This document shows positions 1 to 10,555 of a stretch of DNA of 64,000 bases, piece by piece (within the stretch, counting starts at the first letter, position 1; each line of letters starts with the position of its first letter). Where the stretch lies: assembly GCA_963556255.1 (NCBI GenBank), contig OY744606.1:78422141-78486140 (forward strand), written 5' to 3'. The notes under the pieces are model-generated. The model saw nothing but the letters and a program-made list of their open reading frames with translations, did no database searches and was not told the DNA's origin. Source of the DNA: Allolobophora icterica. Taxonomy: Eukaryota > Annelida > Clitellata > Crassiclitellata > Lumbricidae. The position numbers and the translations under genes were made by a program.

Positions 1-1030
1 TCGTTTGTCTATCCGTCCTAAAACTTGACGACTGTCTTAATCCATTAAGATAGTCTGACGTTGCACCAGTGGGATTCTCTTCTACCCCCATCAATCCACC
101 GACTTCGAAACGTCTGGCTAAACGTCATCTGCGTTTCCAGGACTTAATCCCCGCATTCCTCTCATTCCTTCTGTCCCGGAAAGACGGAAAATGCAATTAA
201 TTCCGACGATTCTTATCTCATCATCCACTGCCGGCCTTGAACCATTGGACGCATTCCTTTTCTGTTGGATGCTCCTATAACACGGCACTCCCCATCCTGA
301 TCTGTTGTTGCCATACTAACTTCTGCGACTTCTTAGTTACGACGAGATTCTCTGTTGCCATGACGACGACGACGATGGGCGGGGACAAATGACGATATTT
401 GTCTTTTGGCCGTCCTAATCTCTCCAGCCTCCAAACGACCACCTGCGACATCGCCTCTTCCCACAAACGCGGCTGAAATAGATGGAAAGCAATTTCTAAA
501 AAGTCCGTGTTTACACTAACAGTGTATTCGTACAGCGCTTGTGTAAACGATAGGATTGTAAAAATCCTTGTTTAATATAACTTTTCACTCCTACACATGG
601 TGAATCGATATTATGGTGTAACGGACTCTTGTCATAAATCGTTCAGGGAACCAACGGCACGCCTTATTTCGACCTACAAGCTAATGAGTCTTGACGGCTT
701 CGGTTAATGGAATTGGGTAATACGTGGACGATAAAAGTCAAGGCTCGGTACTAAGACACGTTCCAGTATAATCACCTGTAATTGCATGTGACAACGATAT
801 CTAAGCCGAATCACAGATACAGAAACTGGGCTAAGTATGTGATGTGGAACGATATGCCTGACATTAGCTAGAATGAATGTTACGATATCTGTTGCGTGTT
901 AGCCAAACTAAGACACGGGAGATAGATATAGGACGATTAAGGAATCCTTAGGAGGGTTTTATTTAAGCGAAAACACGAAATTTCTTATCCTTCCTGGAAA
1001 TTTGTAACAGGTGTCCGTTTTCCAGTCTTG
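1..1030. other. No recognisable feature
   Basis: Mixed-composition DNA with stop codons in all frames. The only open stretches are short (63 codons on the minus strand at 275-466) and show no family motif. A short GAC trinucleotide run lies near 363-375. I see no TIR, tRNA-like box or splice-bounded exon here. Confidence 0.5.
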
Positions 1031-1034
1031 TTAT

Positions 1035-1190
1035 CCTCGAGACCAAGGTCTTGGTCTCGAGTGAACTCGAGTTCGTTTTTAAAAGTCTTGGTCTTGGTCT
1101 TGGTCTTGAGGTTCAAGGTCTTGGTCTTGGTCTTGGTCTCGAGGTTCAAAGTCTTGGTCTTGGTCTCGCAAGACCAAGACCAAGACCGAC
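1035..1190. repeat. GGTCTT-type hexamer array, block 1
   Basis: Runs of the hexamer GGTCTT are interrupted by a linker of about 11 bp (GAGGTTCAA plus one or two bases). The left edge is a near-palindrome, CTCGAGACCAAGGTCTTGG... at 1035-1060. The right edge switches to the opposite orientation (AAGACCAAGACCAAGACC) around 1169-1187. A second block in the same main orientation lies at 1706-1802. Open frames across the array are low-complexity Lys/Thr or Gly/Leu repeats and are not genes. Confidence 0.75.
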
Positions 1191-1705
1191 TGTCAATATG
1201 AACAATCATTTAACAGAACTCAAGAATTCTGTATCAAGCCTGCTTGCATCATACGACCAATATCTATGGATGGATACAAGTCCTGTTGGTCAGGAAAACA
1301 CATTGGCAGCAGCAACAGCTATTCTGCATCAGACGGTATGATAAACCATGGGAAGATTTCAAAAGGACTCACTATCTGTACATTTACATCCAGTGCTTGA
1401 AAAGCTACTGTGTGTGCGTCAGCGACTTCAGCACCTGTAGAACGTATTTTTTCACATGGCGGAATTTTTATGAGGCCCACCAGGCACGTCTTGGTCAGAA
1501 AATTCTGAGCGAATTGGTTTTTATAAAATACAAATGCATTTGGAATAATAGTTTGCATGAAGGACTTTTGAATACAAATTCGGATTTCTCTGCAGTTTGC
1601 ATTTAAAGTTAATTTGCTTGAATAAAATAAAAGACTCATGTTTTCATTAAAATAGCGAATATTCCGACTTGACAATTTTAGAAGTCTTGACCTGATTGCG
1701 ATTTT
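1191..1705. other. Unique segment between two GGTCTT blocks
   Basis: About 500 bp bracketed by the two hexamer arrays. From 1198 a + frame reads 46 codons of ordinary-looking protein (MNNHLTELKNSVSSLLASYD...) and stops just after a GGTATGA at 1335-1341 that could act as a splice donor. I do not recognise the peptide. It could be a lone exon or chance, so no CDS is called. Confidence 0.3.
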
Positions 1706-1802
1706 TTGGGTCTTGGTCTTAGTCTTGAGGTTCAAGGTCTTGGTCTTGGTCTCGAGGTTCAAAGTCTTTGTCTTGGTCTTGGTCTTGAGGTTGAAGGTCT
1801 TG
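1706..1802. repeat. GGTCTT-type hexamer array, block 2
   Basis: Same hexamer and same GAGGTTCAA linker as block 1, in the same direction, ending with GGTCTTGACAACAAGAC. The shared linker shows that both blocks come from one repeat unit rather than from independent slippage. Confidence 0.7.
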
Positions 1803-2535
1803 ACAACAAGACTGCCGTTTTCAAACGCTATAAATTTAGCTTTATTCTCACAGCAAGATTTTGTTAATTTCTGCGTAATTACCGGTTGTATATTTGACAT
1901 GCTCAAACTCTTTTTCAAGTCTTTCTTGACTCGGCCGCATTTTCTATATCAATTGATGTGCATCGAAAAATACTACTTTATAATTAGGCCTAGTCATCGT
2001 GTATTATTAGCCACAATAATTGTAATCTGCTATGGCACACGAAAACCGTGCTAGAAGAGTGTTGAGCTCTCTTTGCTGGTCCAAGGCTGCAATAATAAAA
2101 AATAAAATGCTCATTTCTGTGCGTTTTTCAATGCGATTCCGGTCTAACTTAAAACTCATCTGTTTCACTCATCTGTTTGCTAAACATCACTTCTGGTTTC
2201 CTGTCGCGTTTCCCTAGACTTTCCAATGGATTGTGAGTGCTTTGACTGAAGTTCCAACTGAAGCGAACATTGATGATGAACGTTGCTGTATGTATATCCG
2301 GTGTATAATCTAATCTAATTCATAATCTAATCTGATGATACGTCGCAGGATTGGATTAGATTCGAAATTATGTACCGATCCGTTTCTCAAACAATGTCAT
2401 GTTCCGGGTGTCGGAACTGGAATGGCTGTAATTGCACCATTAAGACACTGTATAATCGGACAGAAATCGAGGCTTTATGTGATTTTTAATCGCAATTGTA
2501 ATCGAGCATTTACAGTGCGCCGTCCAAAGAACAAA
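1803..2535. other. No recognisable feature
   Basis: Ordinary intergenic sequence with short open frames on both strands and no family motif. An ATAATCTAATCT-like short repeat occurs near 2306-2345. Confidence 0.5.
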
Positions 2536-2539
2536 ACAA

Positions 2540-3027
<488 letters not shown>

Positions 3028-3198
3028 AGTAATATCTTGACAGCTATTCACAAGCAGTTGGTTTCTTTTCAATGTATGTGACACAGATTAACATTAGTAT
3101 GTCACTATCTGCTATGACCCATCAGAACGTCTTCTACTGTGTCTTCTTCTCCAAAAGCATTAAGCATTATACAGCGACATCTCACTTAAATCGTATGA

Positions 3199-3520
3199 AG
3201 TCATATGGAAAAGAGAGCACAATTGACAAATGTCAATAAATGCCTCAATCCTCAACCGCCGGTCGACCAGTACCGCTAACTGGCATGCAGTGAATGCACT
3301 GGGTAAACGCTTGACTCTATCCTTAAATTTATAGACGAGTTTTATAGCGCTTCCACTTTCAAGTCGACGTTGATGTCTCTGACTTACACTTTGGAATGAA
3401 CTGTTATCTTGAATGACCAGCGCTGTTGGTAGATAAAGAAGCAGGTCTTCACAAAGGAGTTTTATTCCCGAATCGTGCAAGAGAACGTGACGGTTATTGT
3501 GCTCTCTTTTCCATATGACT
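3199..3520. mobile_element. 322-bp element bounded by a perfect 25-bp inverted repeat
   Basis: Positions 3199-3223 and 3496-3520 are exact reverse complements over 25 bp (core AGTCATATGGAAAAGAGAGC). The roughly 270 bp between them are unrelated to the arms. No clear target duplication is visible, so this may be a small foldback/MITE or the ends of a decayed element. A minus-strand open frame (3160-3480, 106 codons) spans the interior but has no recognisable domain. Confidence 0.6.
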
Positions 3521-3829
3521 CTTATTCAGTTTAAGAAAAGTGCACTCGTTGGCACCCACCGTCTCTTTCATTAGCAGTGCGATACTAAAGAATGTTATGT
3601 CTTAATGTTAGTTTAATGGTGACAGCCGTTTTAAAGATTCTACTTAGCATGACCCGGAATTTGAAGCAGATCGCGTTAACACAAGACTAAGAAAAATAGG
3701 CCTAATATTAGTAGAAATAGTAGTGATAGTGGGAGTAGTAGTAGTAGTAGTAGTAATAGTAGCATCAGCATCAGCAGCAGCAGTAGTAGTGGTGGTGGTG
3801 GGGGCAATAGCAGTAACTTCTTATGGTTG
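3521..3829. other. No gene; imperfect AGT/CAG trinucleotide run
   Basis: Nothing coding is seen. Positions 3716-3810 hold an impure mix of AGT, CAG and GGT triplets. Confidence 0.5.
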
Positions 3830-4830
3830 CTGTAGCCTGCGTAGATGAGCTTTCATTAGCAAACAGTCATATCTATGACATCCAACCCATTCGTATTTCA
3901 TTAATCATAATGGGAAACAATAACGGTGATATAATGTATCTTTGAGGTGTACCATTTCCTAAAGTGTATTTGTTCGAAAAGAAGCTTCAATTTTAACTTT
4001 AAATGTTCTGTTAGATAAAAAGTTTACTATCCAATGATAAGTTTTACAAATTATCCCCATATTAAAGAGTTTTTCAGTAGTGTAGGAACATGGAGCATAT
4101 CATATGCACGTTCAAAATCAATAAAGATAACCAATACGTGTTCCTTATTTTTTAAAAAAATTTCAAACTATTATGTTGCAATTTAAGAATTTGGTCAGTG
4201 GTACTTTTTTCTGAAGCCTGGCTCATTTTTTAAAGCAGATTATTTTCCACCACAAACTACTGACCTAATCAATTTGTGACGAGTCTCTCCATGATTTCAC
4301 ATATGGTTGATGTCAATTATGTGGGTCAATATGAATCACGGCTAGGAGAACTTTTTTCGATTTGAGAAGGGGCAAGATGATTGCATGATGCCAATCATCT
4401 GGTAATTCACTTCCTGCCGATATCTTATCGTAGAACGCTAACAGTATCTTAAGGACATGTCCGTGCAACAGTTTAAGACAGTCATATGGGATGTTGTCAT
4501 CGCTTTAGAATTACAAATATTAGTAGACATCTTTCCATTCTTTGATTAAGACATTTTTATTGAGAGCCTCATTGTCTAGATCTGGTAAGCTATATGAAGG
4601 AGTAGGGTTGCTTTCAGTTTCGGCACATTTTGAGTAGTTTACAATTGTGGATAATAGTTTGTGTTCCTACTAGTTTTTGTATACAGTTGTGCTAATAGAT
4701 CAGATATTGATAAATTATTATCGACAATTGACCCATTAGAGTTTTTAAGTGTGGATGGAATTGTAAGATTGCATGCAACATCTAGCCATATCCCACACTA
4801 CTCCCAATTTTGTCTGATCAGTCAATTCAG
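3830..4830 (-). pseudogene. Decayed non-LTR (LINE) reverse transcriptase relic
   Basis: Read on the minus strand, this stretch keeps several reverse-transcriptase blocks in the correct order but in shifting frames with many stops. An N-terminal block ELPDDWHHAIILPLLKSK lies near 4355-4420, and GFRKKSTTDQILKLQH-like residues near 4180-4222. Motif A, VIFIDFERAYDMLHVPTLL, is near 4080-4143, and motif B, GNGTPQ..IISPLLFPIMIN, near 3900-3955. A degenerate motif C (LFANESS in place of an F-A-D-D core) is near 3850. The overall pattern matches jockey/I/CR1-type LINEs that copy their RNA at a nicked target. The clade is not resolvable and the copy is certainly inactive. The linker region upstream of the RT may extend to about 4830. 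Confidence 0.75.
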
Positions 4831-4859
4831 AGCATGCAGTATGTTGCCCAGCTAGCTAG

Positions 4860-5249
4860 CTAGTGTTTATATTGTAGGCTATATAATCTTTTAACTTCTT
4901 CCATTTTATGGCTTTATTCCTTACGGGCGGTACTTTATTTATAGCCGAAATGCCCATGCATCTAAATTCATAATTATTTACGTAACTGAAATTTTTATAT
5001 TAAATTAATAACCGATTAAAAGGTGTTTAAAGTCAGTATCTCTTTATCCTGGGTTTAAGAATATCTTATGCGGTTCTAGCACAGAATATACGTCTTCTGA
5101 ACGTTTTAAAAGGATATTTATTAATATTGTAATTCAGTTTACTGTTTATATATTTTATGTGACTGACGACAAACGAGAAGTATTTAATGCGCAGTTTGAT
5201 CGTAAGCAGTTTTAAGTACTTCTCCTAATAATCGTAATCGTAAGACTAC
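4860..5249. other. No recognisable feature
   Basis: AT-rich DNA between the LINE relic and the left end of the DNA transposon. No open frame, repeat or TIR is seen. Confidence 0.5.
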
Positions 5250-5253
5250 AATT

Positions 5254-5284
5254 GAAGGGCTTAATTCCAAAAACGGTTAAGTCC
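5254..5284 (+). repeat. Left terminal inverted repeat of the DNA transposon
   Basis: 31 bp, an exact reverse complement of 8251-8281. It ends in the TTAAGTCC motif that recurs in the subterminal DNA. The flank AATT is at 5250-5253. Confidence 0.95.
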
Positions 5285-5532
5285 ACTTTTTCGAAAATTG
5301 ATATTATTGTCCATCTAGGTCGTTAAATATAATGCCTAGCTATGTATGATATATTTAAGCTCAAATACATTTAAGTCCTTTGGAAAAACCAAGGTAAAAA
5401 ATAGCTTCTATTCCATAAGCCGGTAAGTCCACAGGCATTACGTGTTCAAAAGCAAGGAAGTCCATAGCCAATCATATTGCTCCGTATCGTCACGTGATGT
5501 TGATTTTCCTCGTTCGAAGCAAGGAAGGAAAA

Positions 5533-5901
5533 ATGGCGGATGAACAGGTTGACGATTTTACGGAAATGGTTTCACCGTCTTCCAAACCTAGAAAAAGAGC
5601 TCGGTGTCCTCAGTTGTGGAAAAAGAACGTGAGGAAGGCAATCCTATACGGTCCCGATGGAAAACAACCATCTGTTGCGTGTGTTCACGTGGATCGGGTA
5701 TATCGGAACTGCTATGCTTCAACCCTTACACAAAGCGATATGGATTCCTTCTTTCAAGGACTTTATTCGTCTTCGGACAAGACCATACACTCCATACAGG
5801 ATGCTTTCCTATTGAAGTGCATGGACGTGAAGACGCCAAGACGCCGGCGAGGGAGGATAGAGGGTTCTACGAAAAGTCGTGCAGTGACAGTCGCTTACAA
5901 G
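5533..5901 (+). CDS. Transposase exon 1 (N-terminal, 123 codons)
   Basis: First coding exon of the element's transposase. The start chosen is the ATG at 5533, in the context GGAAAAATGGCGG, a good Kozak match; an upstream in-frame ATG at 5494 lacks family similarity. The exon has an acidic start, then a basic stretch (KPRKRARCPQLWKKNVRKA), a middle part with Cys and aromatic residues (residues about 50-90), and a basic RRRRGR segment near its end. This layout matches the N-terminal half of a transposase-like protein family common in invertebrate genomes. It ends at ACAAG/GTTATC, a weak donor, in phase 0. Reading on without splicing gives only 27 more codons before a stop, which supports splicing to 6476. 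Confidence 0.75.
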
Positions 5902-6475
5902 GTTATCTATATTGCTTTTTCACTAGTACTTAAACTTATGGCATTCGTTATTTTCACACCAGCGTCATGTCAAAAACAGTAATATTATTTTAACGCCTGG
6001 CTTCAAATATTATTGATAACATTTTATATCTATAGTTATCCTAACCTTAACCCTCAGTTAAACCAAGTTTCTTCTGTGACATTGGCTACCAAGGGCATAC
6101 TAGTCTGTTCTACGTTGTTTCGCTGCTTCAGCCATTTTCACACTGAGATGCGTTTTTCTATTTTTTATGATCACTTCAGATTCTCAAATCAGAAATCAGT
6201 AAACAGGTGATTTCTAGCCCTACATTCCCTCTAAAGAATAGCGTGTGATGTTTCTCTTCCAGAGGGAGTAATGAATAGACTGCAGACAAAAAACTAGGGG
6301 AGGATGGTATCTACCCTCCCTCTGGTACTTCCGCTATTTCGGGTATAACTTTTGTAGCTTCCATCGGGTCACGGGTTGGAGTCCCAGGTTGAGCGACCTA
6401 CTCACCTCGAATATGAATGTCACCTGTCACTGAAACAGAGCACCCTCATTCATGTCCGTGATATTTTTTTGGCAG

Positions 6476-7933
6476 GTTACTGATAATCGAGCACAGTCAG
6501 TTCCTGTCTGTGCAACAGCATTCCGCTCGCTTACAAACACCAAGCCGTCACGCCTCCAAAATATAGTGAAATACTGGATGACAAACAAGGCCGTTCCTAA
6601 AGAGCGACGTGGAGGGTTCCGACTCAATCGCACGCGTGAAGAGCTGAAGACAATGATCCATGCCCACATAAAGACCTTCCGATGCAGGGAGAGTCACTAC
6701 AGCCGTCAGGACAGTACTTACCGAAAGTATCTTCCTGTTGAACTTTCCATCCGCAAAATGTGGATGATATTTAAGACTGACAATCCTGAATGTAAATACA
6801 GTCTATACTATTCTGTGTTTACTAAGGAGTTTAACCTAGGCTTTGGTAGCCCCAGAACGGATGTTTGTGGTTTGTGTGAAAAACTTAAAAGTAAAATTAA
6901 ATTATGTAGCAATGCAACAGAGAGGAATAATATGATTACTGAGTTCATGGTGCATAAACGACGAGCAAAGTACTTTTATACACTAATCAATCGTGATGAT
7001 GTTCTTGAGCCTTGTCTTACAGTAGCTTTTGATATGCAACAGAACCAACCTCTTCCAAAAGTTTCGGTATCTGAAGCTTTTTATGCTAGACAACTTTGGG
7101 TGTACAACTTGACATTTGTAATCCACAAGGGTAGAACCCAGAATAAAGATCAGGTTTTCGTTTATACGTGGGACGAAACACAATCTGGTCGAGACTCTAA
7201 TCATGTGGCTAGTGCACTGTTGCATTTTCTGAGCAATCTCGACATACCAGCCGGTGTTAATAAAATTCGGCTGTTCAGTGATGCATGTGCATCACAGAAC
7301 AGAAACAGTACTATTATATGTATTTGCCATTATTTCTGCACAGTAGTGAAGCCAAATTTCGTCATTGAGCATTACTTTCCAGTCAGAGGCCATTCTTTTC
7401 TTCCCCCTGATAGAGTATTCGGCAGGATGGAAAAAGTGTTCCGTAAAGTTGAGGTGTTCCTAATACCAGCCGACTATCATAAAATATACGAGGATTTCGG
7501 TGTTGTTCGGTTATTAGGAAGAAACTGGAATCTCTGTGACTATAAGGCGCAGGCTCATAAGTTACTGAAGGCAAACTTAGGCTTGGGGATTGCTCAGGTA
7601 AAGGTTATTAGATTCGAGAGTGGCAAGGTTGGTGTCAAAAATGTGTATAATGGGGAGTTCAGTTGGCACATCATTGGAAAGAGAGGCAAAAAGATTACAT
7701 CTCTTCAAAACACACCCCTTGCTTTAGAGAGTTCGGTGAAGCCAGCAAAAGCTTCTGATGTTGCTAAGCTGCTGGTTTCAGCTGGTGTGCAAATGTCTTC
7801 AAGACAAGATATTCAGGCTTTTTACGCTTCGGTATCAAATGCAGTTTCTGTCGATGCCAGTCCTGACATTGAAAATGATGATGATGCCGACATCATGGAA
7901 GAGTTTGATAGTTTTGAAGTGGAGTTTTTCTGA
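6476..7933 (+). CDS. Transposase exon 2 (RNase H-like catalytic part, 485 codons)
   Basis: Follows a polypyrimidine tract and TTTTTTTGGCAG acceptor, in phase 0. The start of the exon has a helix-turn-helix-like block, SVPVCATAFRSLTNTKPSRL. A Cys pair (VCGLCEKL) follows at about residues 133-136 of the exon. Acidic candidates for an RNase H-fold active site are FDMQQNQ, then LFSDACASQNRN, then the strongly conserved GHSFLPPDRVFGRMEK. The C-terminus is acidic. The blocks match a widespread group of invertebrate proteins with the pattern FD.Q.N / DGC..QNKN / GHSFLPPDR, which I infer to be cut-and-paste transposases. In this copy DGC is replaced by DAC. There is no internal stop, and the spliced product is about 608 residues. 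The superfamily name is uncertain. Confidence 0.8.
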   Translation, partial: VTDNRAQSVPVCATAFRSLTNTKPSRLQNIVKYWMTNKAVPKERRGGFRLNRTREELKTMIHAHIKTFRCRESHYSRQDSTYRKYLPVELSIRKMWMIFKTDNPECKYSLYYSVFTKEFNLGFGSPRTDVCGLCEKLKSKIKLCSNATERNNMITEFMVHKRRAKYFYTLINRDDVLEPCLTVAFDMQQNQPLPKVSVSEAFYARQLWVYNLTFVIHKGRTQNKDQVFVYTWDETQSGRDSNHVASALLHFLSNLDIPAGVNKIRLFSDACASQNRNSTIICICHYFCTVVKPNFVIEHYFPVRGHSFLPPDRVFGRMEKVFRKVEVFLIPADYHKIYEDFGVVRLLGRNWNLCDYKAQAHKLLKANLGLGIAQVKVIRFESGKVGVKNVYNGEFSWHIIGKRGKKITSLQNTPLALESSVKPAKASDVAKLLVSAGVQMSSRQDIQAFYASVSNAVSVDASPDIENDDDADIMEEFDSFEVEFF

Positions 7934-8250
7934 AAGTTATTGATGTTTGGTTATGTGCACTGCAATGTCATGTTTTCATTACAGTGGTTACAGATAGTTT
8001 TAAGCATATTAAAGCGAAATGAACACTCCATGTTACTAGTTCATAAGTTTATTGCCATATTTGAAATTCAAAACCAGTTAAGTCCGAACAAAACTTAGTA
8101 TATCACTTCTTAATAACAAGCATGATTTCATTAATGTACAGTAAATATAGTGTTTCCTAATGGGCTATGTCCATACAAAAATTTGAACCAATTAAATTAT
8201 CAATTACCTTAAAAAATACAAATATCATTTTTCCCAAAGAAATCAAAAAT

Positions 8251-8281
8251 GGACTTAACCGTTTTTGGAATTAAGCCCTTC
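8251..8281 (-). repeat. Right terminal inverted repeat of the DNA transposon
   Basis: 31 bp, an exact reverse complement of 5254-5284. It is followed by AATT at 8282-8285. Confidence 0.95.
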
Positions 8282-8547
8282 AATTCATCAAATAAACATT
8301 GTTCATACCTGTTGTGCTATTGTTTAGATTGGAATAAAACTAAAATTACGCCAAAAGGAACGCATTATACAAAATCCTATCTAAATACAATGCCTCTAAC
8401 ATCGTTTGAACTGCGAAAATTCAAAGACTTGCCGAACCATCAAGAACAGCGCCACCAGGCGAATAAACATTAATTTCGAGAAAAAAAACAGTCGCGACCT
8501 CTGCCGATTGCAATGCTACTAATGGCGAGAAACAATATTTTTCGCGA

Positions 8548-8720
8548 GAGTGTAATGGTTAGTGCTTTGGACTGTTTCCTGAGAGGTTGGCAGTTAAAAT
8601 CCCGCCAGTGCAGAAATTTGTTTTGGTTTTCTGCTCCGGTTGAGCCCTCTAGACAGCTCAGCTACGCTGAGTACACTAATCGGTGAGACGGCGAGGGAAA
8701 AGACTGGCCACTCGCGGCTC
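8548..8720 (+). repeat. tRNA-derived SINE copy (family 1)
   Basis: A pol III A-box-like TGGTTAGTGC near 8557 and a degenerate B box (GGCAGTTAAAATCCC) near 8604 are followed by CAGTGCAGAAATTTGTTT and TTTTCTGCT. The same head and body recur at 57528-57650. It is not a functional tRNA because the acceptor ends do not pair. Confidence 0.6.
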
Positions 8721-8799
8721 GCCCTCGTACCCCGAGGCTAAGAAAATGAAGACGCTAACACTTCATACCCATTGCTGCGCCTCGGCGTTAGCTTAGGAC

Positions 8800-9475
8800 A
8801 TTGCTGTTTAGCGACACCGTTTTGTAAAAAAGATGATTAGCGTCACCCTCCTGTTTTCTCCAGACTTGGGAGTTGCGCTCCTGAATTTCGGGCAGTGCTT
8901 GAATTTCAGGGCGCCTCTTCTACTGTTACTAATAGGGCGAGAGCAAGTCATAAAAGAGGTGTCGATTCGGGACTGCTGGATGGAAGGATCCAGAGTTTAA
9001 CGACATCTCATGGCAACTAAGGCCGCTGACGTCGGCAGAAATCATTTTTGCCGAATACAGGTTAGTTAGTTAGTTACTGTTTAACGTCACTGTTTCATAA
9101 AAACAGACGATTAGAGTCGCCCTTCGTCGTTCCACAGCCACAGCTGCTAACATTGATTAGTTCAACGTCTACTGTTGGTTATTATAAGGTACTACAAGTC
9201 TTAAAAGAGGTGTCTATGAGGGACTGCTCCTCTCCTACTGTTACTTACAAGCGAGTGCATTCAGTGCAACCCTTAAAAGAGGTGTTGTTGAAGGCCTGCT
9301 AGTTGTCGTTTAACGATACTGTGTCATAACAAAGATGATTAGCGTCGCCCTCCTCATTTCCCTAGGTTTGGGACTGACACTTCTAGAATACAGGCTAATT
9401 TAATTACTTTCTCTTCAACCGATACTAATAGGGCGAGTGGAAGCCTTAAAAGAGGTGTCCTTCTTCTTCAGTAAG
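8800..9475 (+). repeat. Cluster of copies of an unnamed interspersed repeat
   Basis: Several partial copies of one repeat lie in a row. One module is TTTAACGnCnCTGT..TCATAA.AA..GATGATTAGCGTCGCCCTCCT, near 8810-8850, 9078-9125 and 9307-9355. Another is TAATAGGGCGAG...AAAAGAGGTGTC, near 8930, 9230 and 9430. A third is ATCCAGAGTTTAACGACATC...GCTGACGTCGGCAGAAAT, near 8988-9045. The same modules occur at 11520-11700, 12183-12220, 13745-13810, 14535-14720, 27405-27570, 57000-57150 and 58675-58930, in both orientations. No coding capacity is seen. Confidence 0.75.
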
Positions 9476-10050
9476 TAAGTGAGTATGTAGGTGAGTCAGT
9501 AAGTAATCTTTATTGGCATAACATAAACGCTCATACTTTACAACAACAATACACACAGTGAGGAAAAGTAGCGCAATAGCACAAATATCAGTAGAACAAA
9601 AAGCAGATCTAATATTATAAATAGTTTCATAATGTCTGATTAATATACAGTATATCTATATCTGTAGGCTATAGCTATGATCGGAAGTAACTCACAGTGC
9701 TTAGCTACATCTTAGGATACCAAGATCTTTGTTGAGACCATCCTCAATGGACGCTGAAGTCGTCATAAGTGGACAAGTCACAAGCCTGGATTCCGTTAAC
9801 TTCCGTATTGCGCCGAACAAAAATTCTGTGGATTCGTGACCCAGTCACGTGTCCACGAACAATTTGCCAAGGTTTCTACATTGAGTCTCCTCAGTAAGAT
9901 CGAATCCACAACCGTTGGATTAGAGACACAGCGCGCTACCGGACTTACTTGAATTTTCGGACGTTGAAATGTGATCAAATGAGCGTTTGGGAAACAATTT
10001 GGCAAACAATGAAAAGTAGCGATTGACTGTTCAGCAGATAATTATTTTCA
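9476..10050. other. No recognisable gene
   Basis: A short TAAG/AGTA run lies near 9470-9510. The rest is ordinary intergenic DNA with no family motif. Confidence 0.5.
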
Positions 10051-10054
10051 AATT

Positions 10055-10448
10055 GGGCTCATCGTTTATAAAACTTTGAATTCTGGCCAGCCACAATACT
10101 TAAAATCAGTTCTTACTCCCCATACTTATCATTATTCAACGAGGTCATCTGATTATCTTCATCTGGTCATACCTAAATCCAGAACTGTTCTCAAGTGGCG
10201 AACGAGCTTTTTCGGTTGCTGGACCTACTTTTTGGAACTCTCTTCCTGTGTCTGTCCGCTCTGCTCAGTCGCTTTTGTCATTTCGTTCTCAACTTAAAAC
10301 TTACCTCTTTCAAATTGCTTATCCACCATAGGCTGCCTCTCTGTCTTACGGACTGACCTTCTGGATTTTGACCTCATTACGGCTTGGTTTTGGTGTGCCA
10401 TCGGTTGATGCCTTGTGCATTAGACACCGACGCAATAGAAGTTACTAA

Positions 10449-10525
<77 letters not shown>

Positions 10526-10526
10526 A
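10055..10526 (+). mobile_element. 3' end of a CR1/L2-like LINE with (TTAC)n tail
   Basis: From about 10130 one frame gives the typical C-terminal end of a CR1/L2-type ORF2: GERAFSVAGPTFWNSLPVSV, then QLKTYLF. This is followed by a 3' UTR with GCTTGGTTTTGGTGTGCCAT and GCATTAGACACCGACGC, then a pure TTAC tail at 10447-10525. The 3' UTR recurs at 13590-13665 and 38828-38915, and the coding end recurs at 57640-58000. The copy is strongly 5' truncated. Confidence 0.75.
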
Positions 10527-10555
10527 ATTGACTAAGAATTAAGAACAGCTCGATT

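Larger units (their letters stand above)
5254..8281 (+). mobile_element. Autonomous-type DNA transposon, 3028 bp, 31-bp perfect TIRs
   Basis: Positions 5254-5284 and 8251-8281 are exact 31-bp inverted repeats starting GAAGGGCTTAATTCC. They are flanked by AATT on both sides (5250-5253 and 8282-8285), consistent with a 4-bp target duplication. Because AATT is itself a palindrome, it could instead be part of a longer TIR. Inside lies a two-exon transposase gene (5533-5901 and 6476-7933) with no stop or shift. Direct copies of TTAAGTCC occur in both subterminal regions (5277, 5371, 8078, and GTAAGTCC at 5423), suggesting transposase binding sites. Perfect ends and an open gene suggest a young, possibly active copy. 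The superfamily is not assigned: the TSD is not the usual TTAA of piggyBac/Kolobok nor the 8 bp of hAT. Confidence 0.9.
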
